From Halosolutus gelatinilyticus (GTDB lineage Archaea; Halobacteriota; Halobacteria; Halobacteriales; Natrialbaceae), in contig NZ_CP095491.1 of NCBI RefSeq assembly GCF_023028105.1, positions 3,720,001 to 3,784,000 on the forward strand: a DNA stretch of 64,000 bases. The letters run 5' to 3'. The position numbers were made by a program, and so were the translations under genes. The notes beneath the pieces are model-generated. The model was not told where the DNA came from, made no database searches, and saw only the letters and a program-made list of their open reading frames with translations. Positions 32,695 through 41,367 of the stretch are shown here, in pieces. Every line of letters begins with the position of its first letter. The first letter of the stretch is position 1.

Positions 32695-35600
32695 AGTTGC
32701 TCACCCCCGTTCATCATGTCCCACTCGCGGACGTCGTATCGCTTTTGCGTCCCGAGGCCGATCTCGTCCTGCGGGTAGTCGATGAACTCCATGTTCAGAT
32801 CCTCGACCACCTGCTGGGTCGCCTTCTGCACGTGGACGACGCCCGATTTCGTCTCCTGCATCTGGGTCTCGGCGTCGAACCCGCTCGGCGTGATAATGTT
32901 CGCGCTCTCGCCGATCGCCAGCGGTTCCGTGCCGTCGGGCCAGTTGCCGGATCGATTTTCGCCGTGGAAGACGCCGCCCCAGTGATAGGGGAGAAAGACC
33001 TCCTCCTCGTTGACCCGGTTCGTCACCTTCGCCTTCACGAGGATCGATCCCTTGTCGGCCGAGGTGACGACCACGTGATCGTCGCCCCCGACGATATCGA
33101 GTTCCTCGGCGAGGCCGGGACTGATCTCGGCGTACATGTGCGGCTGGCGATCGGCGGTGTACTCGTTGTTCCGCGTCTCGGCGCCGCCGCCCTGGTGCTC
33201 GACCTGGCGGCCGGACGTGAGGATCACGGTCCGACCGTCCCCCTCGTCGCTGCCGAGTTGGGTGTGCACGGCCTCCGTCGCCCGCTGCTGGACGGTCGCG
33301 TTGTTCTGGTCGAGTCGCCAGAAGTTGACCTGTTCGCCGTTGGCCGGCCACTGCTCGGCGAGGTCCGGCCGCGGACTCTCGACGGGTTCTCGGTGGACCG
33401 GGACCGTGTCGAGGAAGTTCCAGACGACCGCGCGGGCCTGCCCCCGGCCGGTCGGCGGATCGGGCTGGGCGTAGTCGTACTCCTCGTAGGCGGCCGGATC
33501 GATATCGACCTCGTCGCCGTACTCCTCGACGAGCGCCTGGGCGGCGGTGTACACCGACTCCCCCTCGTCGAGGGCGTACTGGACGGGCAGCGTCTGCGTC
33601 GACGCGTTCGACGGATCGTCCGGGAGCATGGTCGAGTAGTTCGGGTACGACGGCACGCCGTTTACCTCCTGGTCGTCCCACCACGGCGCCTCGAACGACC
33701 CGGCGATCAGGGAGAGACCCTCCTCGCCTTGCTGCTCGTACGTCTGTTGGAGCGGATACTCCTTGTCGATGTTCAGTTCGTTCCACTCCTCCTGCGTCGG
33801 CGCCCGGACTCCCCAGTTCTCGCGGAAGTCGTGACCGCCGTCGCGCGGGTCGGCCTCCTTGGTCCAGATGATCGGCGAGCCGGGATGGTCGCCACCCCAG
33901 TAGGGCCACGGCAGCATCCAGTAGTCGCCGTCGACCGGCGTTCCGGTGTTTTCGGCCCGCAGATCCTCGGTGCTGAACGCCCAGTCGTACTCCGCGTGCT
34001 GCTGGAGCTTCTCGGGCGACTGCTGGTAGCCGATCGATCGCACCCCGAGGTTGATCTCGCGGAGGGCGTCCTCGTAGGTACTCCGCCCGTTGTAGATCTC
34101 GGGACCGGACCCCCAGTCGAAATGTTCGCCGAATCCCATGTGGTGGGCCAGTTCTTGCATGATCCGGAGATCCGGGCGGGAGTTGTGCGCCGGCGATCCG
34201 ACGGCTTCGCTCCACTGGACCGATCGGTGCGAGTTCGTCACCGAGCGGACGTGCTCGTACTGGCTGGACGCCGGCAGCAGGAGGACGTTCGCGTCGTCGG
34301 GGAGCGTCCCGGCGACGGCGGGGAAGACGTCGACGACGACGAGCAGGTCGAGCGACTCCATCGCCTGCTTCATCTTGCCCATCTCGCTGATGGAGTTCGC
34401 CGAGTGCCCCCAGAAGAACGCCATCTTCAGCGGCTCGGGCTGGTAGAGGTTCGAATCGAGTAGTCGATTCTCCTGCTGGAGCGCGCCCTCGTACCACCGG
34501 GCGACGGTCATCCCGATCTGGAACATCATCGATCGCTGGCTGACGTCGTCGATCGGGGCCTCCTCCGCCAGCCCCTCGTCTTCGTCTTCGCCCGATCCTT
34601 CACCCTCTTCCTCGTTTCCCTGGCCGCCAGCGCTCTCCTCGCCTTCGCCTCCTTCACCCTCTTCTTGCTCCTCGACGTCGACGCCCGCACCGCCCGCCTC
34701 GACCTCGGCCGGCGTCTCCATCCCCTGCCACATGCCCTCCGGCATCATCTCGAACGTATCGTACAGCTCCTGGAACGACGTGCTCCCGCTGGTCCACGGG
34801 CTCCGGTCCCAGACGTCCGCCCAGTGCTCCCACGATCCCGGCGAGTCGACGCCGTAGTAGCCCGGCAGAATGCTCGCGTCCACGCCGAGGTCCGTCGCGC
34901 CCTGCACGTTCGCGTGCCCGCGCATGACCTGCAGGCCGCCGCCCGATCGGGCCGCGCTCCCCGTCGCCAGACTGAACAGCGCGTACGAGCGGATGTTCTG
35001 CGTCCCGTTGTTGTGCTGGGTGCCGCCCATCGCCCACTCGACCTGGATCTGGGGCGCATTTTCGACGATCAGGTCGCCGATTTCCTCCAGTTGTTCGACG
35101 TCGAGCCAGGTGATGTCCGAGACCGTCTCCAGGTCGTACTGGTCGAGTTCCGCTTCGGCGTCGGGCCAGCCCATCACGCGATCGCCGAGGAACTCGTCGT
35201 TGAGTCCGTCCTGCTCCCGGACGTAGTTGAGCAGCCCCATGACCAGCGCGACGTCCGTCCCCGGCCGCAGCCGGTAGAAGTAGTCGGCGTGGGCCGACGT
35301 CTTCGTGTACCGGGGATCGATCGAGACGATCGTCCCGCCGCGGGCCTGTCCCTCCAAGATGTGCTGCATCGCGATCGGATGGGACTCCGCCGGGTTCTGC
35401 CCGAGGATGATGAGCAGGTCGAAGTTGCGATAGTCGTTGATCGTGTTCGTCATCGCGCCGAAGCCCCACGTGTTGGCGAGGCCGGTCACGGTCGGCGAGT
35501 GGCAGATCCGCGCCTGGTGGTCGACGTTGTTCGTGCCCATGAACGCAGCCAGCTTTCGGATGGCATAGGCCTCCTCGTTGGCGTGGTGGGCGCTTCCCAG

Positions 35601-36056
35601 CAGCATGACGCTCTCGCGGCTGTACTCGTCGATCGTCTGCTCCCAGGTGTCGGCGATCTCCCGGTAGGCCTCGTTCCAGGTGACCTTCTGCCACTCGCCG
35701 TCGACCTTGCGCATCGGGTGCTTGAGCCGCTTCGGCGAGTGCTCCGTCTCGAGGATCCCGGCGCCCTTCGAACAGAGCGAGCCGTTGTTGATCGGATTCT
35801 CGAACCACGGCTCCATCGCGGTAAAGGAGTTGCCCTCCTTGACCGCCTTGAAGCCGCAGCCGACGGCGCAGTAGTTGCAGATGACCTTCGACGTGTCGGC
35901 GTCGTCGTGAACGCCGTCGGTCTCCTCGTCTTCGTCCTGGCCGAGCACGTGTCCGGCGACGCCCCCGCCGAGGAACAGCCCGCCGGCGAGCGCGCTCGCC
36001 TTCATGAACGATCGCCGATCGAGGTCGATCGTCACCGGCTCCGCGTCCGCGCTCAT
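32691..36056 (-). CDS. Formate dehydrogenase catalytic (alpha) subunit, Cys type
   Basis: A 1121-residue molybdopterin oxidoreductase. A Tat signal (DRRSFMKASALAGGLFLGGG) is followed by the [4Fe-4S] motif CNYCAVGCGFKAVKEG...SLCSKG. The metal-ligand region ARICHSPTVTGLANTWGFGA has Cys where selenocysteine is found in E. coli FdnG, and the conserved His follows. The C-terminal molybdopterin-dinucleotide domain (RTVILTSGRQVEHQGGGAET) is present. An acidic insertion of Glu, Gly and Asp (about residues 455-500) is unusual. It probably acts outside the membrane and oxidises formate. A loosely related substrate cannot be excluded. Confidence 0.88.
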   Translation of the reverse strand: MSADAEPVTIDLDRRSFMKASALAGGLFLGGGVAGHVLGQDEDEETDGVHDDADTSKVICNYCAVGCGFKAVKEGNSFTAMEPWFENPINNGSLCSKGAGILETEHSPKRLKHPMRKVDGEWQKVTWNEAYREIADTWEQTIDEYSRESVMLLGSAHHANEEAYAIRKLAAFMGTNNVDHQARICHSPTVTGLANTWGFGAMTNTINDYRNFDLLIILGQNPAESHPIAMQHILEGQARGGTIVSIDPRYTKTSAHADYFYRLRPGTDVALVMGLLNYVREQDGLNDEFLGDRVMGWPDAEAELDQYDLETVSDITWLDVEQLEEIGDLIVENAPQIQVEWAMGGTQHNNGTQNIRSYALFSLATGSAARSGGGLQVMRGHANVQGATDLGVDASILPGYYGVDSPGSWEHWADVWDRSPWTSGSTSFQELYDTFEMMPEGMWQGMETPAEVEAGGAGVDVEEQEEGEGGEGEESAGGQGNEEEGEGSGEDEDEGLAEEAPIDDVSQRSMMFQIGMTVARWYEGALQQENRLLDSNLYQPEPLKMAFFWGHSANSISEMGKMKQAMESLDLLVVVDVFPAVAGTLPDDANVLLLPASSQYEHVRSVTNSHRSVQWSEAVGSPAHNSRPDLRIMQELAHHMGFGEHFDWGSGPEIYNGRSTYEDALREINLGVRSIGYQQSPEKLQQHAEYDWAFSTEDLRAENTGTPVDGDYWMLPWPYWGGDHPGSPIIWTKEADPRDGGHDFRENWGVRAPTQEEWNELNIDKEYPLQQTYEQQGEEGLSLIAGSFEAPWWDDQEVNGVPSYPNYSTMLPDDPSNASTQTLPVQYALDEGESVYTAAQALVEEYGDEVDIDPAAYEEYDYAQPDPPTGRGQARAVVWNFLDTVPVHREPVESPRPDLAEQWPANGEQVNFWRLDQNNATVQQRATEAVHTQLGSDEGDGRTVILTSGRQVEHQGGGAETRNNEYTADRQPHMYAEISPGLAEELDIVGGDDHVVVTSADKGSILVKAKVTNRVNEEEVFLPYHWGGVFHGENRSGNWPDGTEPLAIGESANIITPSGFDAETQMQETKSGVVHVQKATQQVVEDLNMEFIDYPQDEIGLGTQKRYDVREWDMMNGGEQL

Positions 36057-36339
36057 GACGGCGGACCTCCCGCGCGTTCACCTGTCCACACCCGTGATGT
36101 CCCCACGGTGACATCAACTAATACGGTGGTAGTGTTACCCACTCGCATGGCGGCAACTTCCCCGCTGACCCTCATCAATATTTGCTTCGAACATTTCGCG
36201 GAAAATTATCTCTCGACTAGGGGAGTAGCTAGCAAAGTAACACTGTGTTAGTCATGTATGATTAATTCCTTTGACCTGGAGTGATATTCACCACTTCCTG
36301 ACGCAACGCTATTGTCGTGCCACGGTATAGCACGATGGG

Positions 36340-38523
36340 ATGAAGGTCGGGAGTTTCGTGTGTTCGTGCGCCGACACGTGCGACATCGACCTGGAGGGGG
36401 CCAGGGAGGGGATCGACGACGTCGACGTCGCGGCGAGTTCGAGTCTGCTCTGTCAGGACGGCCTCCCCGCGATGGAACAGGTGATCGAGGAGTTCGACCT
36501 CGATCAGTTGATCGTCACCTGCCCGGAGAGCGGAGCACAGCGGAAGCTCAGACGAGTCGCCGAACAACAGGGGCTGCGTCCGGACGCGGTCTCGTTCGTC
36601 GATCAGCGCGAGCGCGCCGGCTGGGTCCACGACGAGGCCGGCGCCACGGCCAAGACGGCTCGAATGGTCAACGCTCGGTACGCGGGACTGGAGGCCGAAT
36701 CGATCGGGAGATCGATCTCTCGGGAGGCCGGCGACGAGGTCGCGGTCGTGGCCGATCCCGAGACCGCCGCGGCGCTGGCCGACGACGCCGACGTCACCCT
36801 GATCGCAGATGGGGAAGAGTACGTCGACGCGGCCGCCAACCTCGACGACGTGACGATCGAACGCGGACGGGTCGTCGACGTGGAGGGGCGCTACGGCGAC
36901 TTTACCGTCCGCCTGGCGTCCCGCGTCACCGAGGACTGCATCTCCTGTATGAAGTGCGTCCACGAGGGTCCGGACGGACAGGTCACACGCTACCCCGTCG
37001 ACATCGATCCCGAGGCGCCCGACGGTGGGTGGACCGACGTCTGTCCCACTGACGCGATCGAGCTGAACGGCACCCGGCGCAGCCTCGAGTTCGACCAGAT
37101 CGTCTACCCGGCCGCCGATCGCCGGACCCGCGGCGGCCGGATCGGGTTCTACACCGCGCCGATCGACGCGTCGACGATCTCGGCCGTCAGGAAGCACCTC
37201 GGCGGGATCGAGAAGCCCGACCACCTCGACCTCGAGATGGACGTCTGCGCGGCCGGCGACTCCAGCCAGATGGGCTGTAACGAGTGCGTCGAGGCCTGTC
37301 CCCACGACGCGGTGGAACGATCGCGGATCGACGAGGTCGAGTTCGACAAAGCGGCCTGCCAGAACTGCGGGGCCTGTACGAGTTCCTGCCCGACGGGCGC
37401 GACGATGCTCCGCGAACCGTCGAACGAGCGCCTCGCCCGCGAGGTCGAGGCGCTCCTGGTGCCGGCCGACGGGGAGGGCGGCTGGCTCCTCGATCGATCG
37501 GGGTCCGACCTCGATCCGGCGATCGTGGCCTTCGTCTGCTCCGAGCGGGCCGACGACGCGCTCGCCGAGTACGGCCGGCTTTCGGCCGCGGGCAAGGCCG
37601 AGGTCGAGTACCCGCCGATCCTCCCGGTGCGCGTGAACTGCACCGACACCGTCGGCGAGGCCCACGCGATGCACGCGCTCGCCTGCGGCGCCGACGGCGT
37701 CGCGATCGTCGGCTGCGGCGGCGACTGCCTGCACTCCGGGCCGGACCCGAAGGCGGACCTCGTCGATCGGCTCAACCGCGCGACCGCGAACCTTGGCCTC
37801 GGCGAACGCGTCGGCTTCTTCGCGCCCGATCCGGCCGACCACGAGGCGTTCGTCGAAGAGATCACGACCTTCGCCGGCGATCTCCCCGAATCGCCGATTC
37901 CCGCCGGCGGACACGAGGCGACGGGCGGGATCGACAGCGCGGAACCACGTTCCGCGAACAGCCGGACTGCGTCCGGCGACGCCGATCGGGACAATCCGCC
38001 GTTCGACAGTCACGGCTGGACCTTGGAGAGCGTGCGGGCGATCCTCGACCACGTCGACCCCGATCGGGAGGTGATCCGCGGCCTGAAGGACTTCGGCCGG
38101 ATGGAGGTCGGCGACGGCTGTACGTTCACGCCGACGTGCTCGAACCTCTGTCCGACCGACGCGATCCGTCGAAACGAGGAGACCGCGACGCTGGAGTTCA
38201 ACCACGAGCGCTGCGTCAACTGCGGCCTCTGCGAGGAGGGCTGCGTCGAGGACGTCATCACGATGCGCGACGGCCTCGACCTGTCCCTGCTCCCGGAGAA
38301 CCGCGACGGCAAAGATTCCGTCTGGACCGAGGTGTTCGAGGGCTCGATGCTCGAGTGCCGACACTGCGGCACGCCGTTTACGAGCGAGCAATCGGCGCAG
38401 AAGATTCAGGAGGAAGTCGGCGAGGTCGTGGCCGGTATCGCGCCGAGCGCGTCCGGGAGCATCTTCGAGTACTGTAACGACTGTCGCGCGCAACTGCTGT
38501 ACGACAGGGGTGGGAGTCGATGA
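36340..38523 (+). CDS. HdrA/MvhD-like multi-[4Fe-4S] protein
   Basis: The 727-residue protein combines an HdrA-like N terminus (VCSCADTCDIDLEGAREGID) with a ferredoxin pair near residue 205 (CISCMKCVHEGP), a 2x[4Fe-4S] unit near 310-350 (CNECVEACPHDAVE, CQNCGACTSSCPTGA), an MvhD/FlpD-type [2Fe-2S]-binding domain (about 390-510, VAFVCSERADDALAEYGRLS, GCGGDCLHSGPDPK), another ferredoxin pair near 600-640 and a C-terminal zinc pair (CRHCGTPF, CNDC). The MvhD family links hydrogenase or formate dehydrogenase to heterodisulfide reductase. Here it is divergent from formate dehydrogenase and is a likely electron carrier. Confidence 0.8.
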   Translation: MKVGSFVCSCADTCDIDLEGAREGIDDVDVAASSSLLCQDGLPAMEQVIEEFDLDQLIVTCPESGAQRKLRRVAEQQGLRPDAVSFVDQRERAGWVHDEAGATAKTARMVNARYAGLEAESIGRSISREAGDEVAVVADPETAAALADDADVTLIADGEEYVDAAANLDDVTIERGRVVDVEGRYGDFTVRLASRVTEDCISCMKCVHEGPDGQVTRYPVDIDPEAPDGGWTDVCPTDAIELNGTRRSLEFDQIVYPAADRRTRGGRIGFYTAPIDASTISAVRKHLGGIEKPDHLDLEMDVCAAGDSSQMGCNECVEACPHDAVERSRIDEVEFDKAACQNCGACTSSCPTGATMLREPSNERLAREVEALLVPADGEGGWLLDRSGSDLDPAIVAFVCSERADDALAEYGRLSAAGKAEVEYPPILPVRVNCTDTVGEAHAMHALACGADGVAIVGCGGDCLHSGPDPKADLVDRLNRATANLGLGERVGFFAPDPADHEAFVEEITTFAGDLPESPIPAGGHEATGGIDSAEPRSANSRTASGDADRDNPPFDSHGWTLESVRAILDHVDPDREVIRGLKDFGRMEVGDGCTFTPTCSNLCPTDAIRRNEETATLEFNHERCVNCGLCEEGCVEDVITMRDGLDLSLLPENRDGKDSVWTEVFEGSMLECRHCGTPFTSEQSAQKIQEEVGEVVAGIAPSASGSIFEYCNDCRAQLLYDRGGSR

Positions 38524-38597
38524 ACGACGATCGACGGCGAGAGCCGACGAACGGCGGCGCAACAGCGTGTCGGCTACGAGGGGGTGAGCACCGATGA
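38520..38597 (+). CDS. 25-residue Arg-rich microORF between hdrA-like and torD-like genes
   Basis: ATG 38520 overlaps the upstream stop and the TGA at 38595-38597 overlaps the next ATG, so it bridges two genes with coupled starts on both sides. The peptide MNDDRRREPTNGG-ATACRLR-GGEHR is polar and basic. It may be only a translational coupler. Confidence 0.35.
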   Translation: MNDDRRREPTNGGATACRLRGGEHR

Positions 38598-39226
38598 GCG
38601 TCGACCAGGAGGCGCTGTACGACGCCCGGCTCGAACTGGTGAACTTCCTGATCGACGCGCTCGCGGACGTGCCGACGGCGGAGTTCGTCGAGGCCCTGCT
38701 CGACGGCGCGGTCAGGTTCCCCGACGAGAGCGTCGACGATCGCCTCGATCGGGGCTTCGAGCGGCTCGCGGCGTTCATCGAGGAGAACGAGGACCGCGAC
38801 CCGGCCGCCGTGCAGGACGAACTCGAGCGGGAGTTTACACGGCTGTTCGTCGGGCCGCGCCCGCGGATCATGGCCCACGAAACCTACTATCGGGAGGACA
38901 CCGACTTCCGGGGCTCTGGGCTGGCTCGGATCGAGGCCAGCTACGGGGCCGCCGGCTGGTCCCCGCCGGAGGCGTATCCCGAGGAGAACGATTACGTCGC
39001 GGTCGAACTCGCCTTCCTCCGCTATCTGATCGAGCGTCAGCGCGACGGCTACGAGGAGACGTTCGGCTACCAGCGGGTCTTCCACGAGGAGCACCTCTCC
39101 GAGTGGATCGACGAGTTCGCCGCGGACGTCCGCGAGACCGCCGACGTCCGGTTCTACGAGGGCGTCGCCGACGTGCTGGAGGGGGTCGTCGCCTTCGAGG
39201 AAGAGATCGCGATGCAGATGGCCTGA
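38594..39226 (+). CDS. TorD/DmsD-family molybdoenzyme chaperone
   Basis: A 210-residue all-helical protein with the family motif FTRLFVGPRPRIMAHETYYR (about residues 80-100) and EENDYVAVELAFLRYLIERQ. TorD-type chaperones bind Tat leaders of molybdenum enzymes and aid cofactor insertion. Next to a Tat-signal formate dehydrogenase it is very probably the matching chaperone. It is translationally coupled to the HdrA-like gene through the microORF. Confidence 0.85.
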   Translation: MSVDQEALYDARLELVNFLIDALADVPTAEFVEALLDGAVRFPDESVDDRLDRGFERLAAFIEENEDRDPAAVQDELEREFTRLFVGPRPRIMAHETYYREDTDFRGSGLARIEASYGAAGWSPPEAYPEENDYVAVELAFLRYLIERQRDGYEETFGYQRVFHEEHLSEWIDEFAADVRETADVRFYEGVADVLEGVVAFEEEIAMQMA

Positions 39227-39227
39227 G

Positions 39228-39470
39228 TTACCGATCGAGGACGTCCCGGGCTTCCTCCTCCACCGCGCCCGCGACGTCCTCGACGTCGTCCGCCGCCTCG
39301 TCGACGTCGTCTTCCGCGTCGTCGACGAACGGTTCGAGGACCTCGTCGCTGAACGAGACGTCCCCATCCACTTCGCCGTCGTTGATGTCGTGGGGCGCCG
39401 TGTGCGTCCAGACCTCCTTGTCCCGTTTCGTGTCCATTCCGGGGTCCGGCCGCCAGCCCGTGTGCGTCAT
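39228..39470 (-). CDS. Acidic hypothetical protein
   Basis: An 80-residue product (MTHTGWRPDPGMDTKRDKEV onwards) has a conserved-looking N terminus and a very acidic helical tail (DDAEDDVDEAADDVEDVAGA). It runs toward the TorD-like gene with a one-base gap. Function unknown; it may belong to the formate dehydrogenase locus. Confidence 0.5.
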   Translation of the reverse strand: MTHTGWRPDPGMDTKRDKEVWTHTAPHDINDGEVDGDVSFSDEVLEPFVDDAEDDVDEAADDVEDVAGAVEEEARDVLDR

Positions 39471-39548
39471 AGTTCCGTGTGCATCGATGGCACGGAAATA
39501 GGTTTGTGGCGATCGGCGGGACTGTTCAGAAGTTCGATCAGCCTCGGC

Positions 39549-39902
39549 TCACCGACCCGGGCGCGGATCGTCGGACCACTCTGGACCCGACCCACCCTCG
39601 TCCTCGAGAAACGCCCGCGCGAACAGCTCGACGTGCATCTCGAGGATCTCGTCGGGGTCGAGCCCGTACGCGTCCGCCTGTCGCTCGAGGAACGCCTCGA
39701 GATCGTCGCTCGGTTCGTGGCGGATCGTGTCGCCGTCGACCTCGAACTCGACCTCGGTCGCGCCGGCGATCAGGTGTTCGATCTCGAGCAGCGCCTGCTC
39801 GGCTTTCGTCTTGAGCGCCGACTCCTCGTCCAGCAGTCGGTTGTCGCCCCAGTCGGCGGCGGCCTCGCGGAACCGATCGCTGACGGTGATCGACAGCGTC
39901 AC
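39549..39902 (-). CDS. Helical hypothetical protein
   Basis: GTG 39902 preceded by GGAGGTG is preferred to the far upstream start. It gives a 117-residue acidic protein (VTLSITVSDRFREAAADWGD at the start) with a long helix around LKTKAEQALLEIEHLIAGAT. The start overlaps the stop of the small zinc protein upstream. No family is recognised. Confidence 0.55.
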   Translation of the reverse strand: MTLSITVSDRFREAAADWGDNRLLDEESALKTKAEQALLEIEHLIAGATEVEFEVDGDTIRHEPSDDLEAFLERQADAYGLDPDEILEMHVELFARAFLEDEGGSGPEWSDDPRPGR

Positions 39903-40039
39903 GCCGACCACACCTCCCCCTCGAACGCGAGCGTCCAGAGGGTGCGTTCCTCGCAGGTCAGACAGGGGCGATACGACGCCCCTGAATCGGGTTGACAGAG
40001 TCGATCTACCGTGCCGCAGCGGGTACATTCGTAGTACAT
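39899..40039 (-). CDS. 46-residue zinc-ribbon microprotein
   Basis: MYYECTRCGTVDRLCQPDSG with a later CLTCEERT gives CxxC and CxxC for one zinc. It overlaps the following gene by 4 bases, so the two are co-translated. Unknown role. Confidence 0.6.
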   Translation of the reverse strand: MYYECTRCGTVDRLCQPDSGASYRPCLTCEERTLWTLAFEGEVWSA

Positions 40040-40077
40040 CGAAATGAAGTGAAATGCGGTGAAACGCGGTCGAGGGA

Positions 40078-40335
40078 CTATTCGGGCGGCCACTCCTCCG
40101 GCGTCGGGTCGGGCTCCCCGAGCGCGCCGAACACAGCGAGGATCAGGACGAGAAACGCCGTCAGTACGAGCAGCCCCATCACGCCGCCAAAGCCGTGTTG
40201 TCCGACCCAGTCGCCGATCGCGGGACTTTTCATCTGCGTGACCACGTTGAGGCCGATCAGGAGCGTCCACACGGCGGCGAACAGCAGGCCGAACGTGACG
40301 ATCGGGTTGTGATCGATCGCGGTTCGAATGCCCAT
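40078..40335 (-). CDS. Two-helix membrane protein
   Basis: ATG 40335 (MGIRTAIDHNPIVTFGLLFA) gives 85 residues with two hydrophobic segments and an acidic C terminus rich in Pro and Glu. The upstream start at 40524 runs through unlike sequence. It belongs to the many unassigned haloarchaeal small membrane proteins. Confidence 0.55.
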   Translation of the reverse strand: MGIRTAIDHNPIVTFGLLFAAVWTLLIGLNVVTQMKSPAIGDWVGQHGFGGVMGLLVLTAFLVLILAVFGALGEPDPTPEEWPPE

Positions 40336-40533
40336 ACCCGTGCGAACGCGAGCCACGATAAAAACTTCCCACGTTACCCGTTTCGGTACCCGAAATTCGC
40401 GAGCTCCGATGGGTTCGCCGTTCGGGAACGGTACCGCATCCGATCGGCGCTGGACGCAGAGTAACCGCGGGCTATCGGCGACCGAGTTCCGGTCACGATC
40501 GGCCGACTGCCCCCGCGGGCGCATAACCGCCGA

Positions 40534-41367
40534 TTACTCCGGCTCGGGATCGGATTCCGACGGAGATGGTGCCGATTCATCGTCTGCCGCGAGGCTCCAG
40601 CCGGCCTTCGCGGCGGCCTTGGACAGCGGCACGAACTCCCACCCGGCCGCCTCGGCGATCGGTTCGTCCGCCCCTTCGCAGCCGACGACGACCGTTCGAT
40701 CGGCGTAGAACATCGAGTTGCGATCGATCTGGGCGAGTCGCTCGCCAGGGTCGGTCCCCGTCCCGTTAAAGAAGTCGGCGTCGATCCCGCGCTCCCGCTG
40801 GAACTTCCCGATCACGTGGACCGGCACGTCGCCGACGATGCCGATCCAGTCGGCCCACGCCGACCCGGCGAAGACGCGTTCGGGGTGTTCGAGCCGGCGG
40901 GCCGCACCGTACGTGAACGCCATCGTCATGTCGTCGGCGCCGTCTCCGTGCGGACCCGACGCGTCGGCTCCCATCGGTCGCGGCGTCGACTGCGCGGTGT
41001 TCGATTGATCGTCCGACGCCGGTGACGCGGTGGTTGCGTTTCCTCCGTCCGATCCGTCCACGGGGATCCCGGCGGGCGTGCGATTGCCCGTTTTGGGAAC
41101 GTGCGGCGCCGGCGCGCTCGCGGGATCGCCGCTCGCGTTCGATCCGCCGCCCGCCTCGTCGTCGATCGATTCGCTCTCGTCTTCGTCACCCGGGTCCGAT
41201 CGCGATCGGGTCCGATCGTCCGCTCGGGCACTCCGTCCGGGGGGATCGGGTTCGGCATCCGGATCGGCGTCGCCGTCGTCGCGCCACAGCCAGTCTCCGT
41301 AGTTGGCCCGCGGTTCGTTCTCGTCCTCGGCCGCATCGAGTTCGTCGAGATCGATTCGTTCAGTCAT
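40534..41367 (-). CDS. DUF7124-like protein
   Basis: The 277-residue protein has an acidic low-complexity N-terminal half (to about residue 145), and a conserved C-terminal alpha/beta domain (TMAFTYGAARRLEHPERVFA, WIGIVGDVPVHVIGKFQRER, DFFNGTGTDPGERLAQIDRN). I recall this domain as a haloarchaeal DUF, tentatively DUF7124. It overlaps the preceding AOR-like gene by 8 bases, implying a joint role, but what that is cannot be read from the sequence. Confidence 0.6.
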   Translation of the reverse strand: MTERIDLDELDAAEDENEPRANYGDWLWRDDGDADPDAEPDPPGRSARADDRTRSRSDPGDEDESESIDDEAGGGSNASGDPASAPAPHVPKTGNRTPAGIPVDGSDGGNATTASPASDDQSNTAQSTPRPMGADASGPHGDGADDMTMAFTYGAARRLEHPERVFAGSAWADWIGIVGDVPVHVIGKFQRERGIDADFFNGTGTDPGERLAQIDRNSMFYADRTVVVGCEGADEPIAEAAGWEFVPLSKAAAKAGWSLAADDESAPSPSESDPEPE

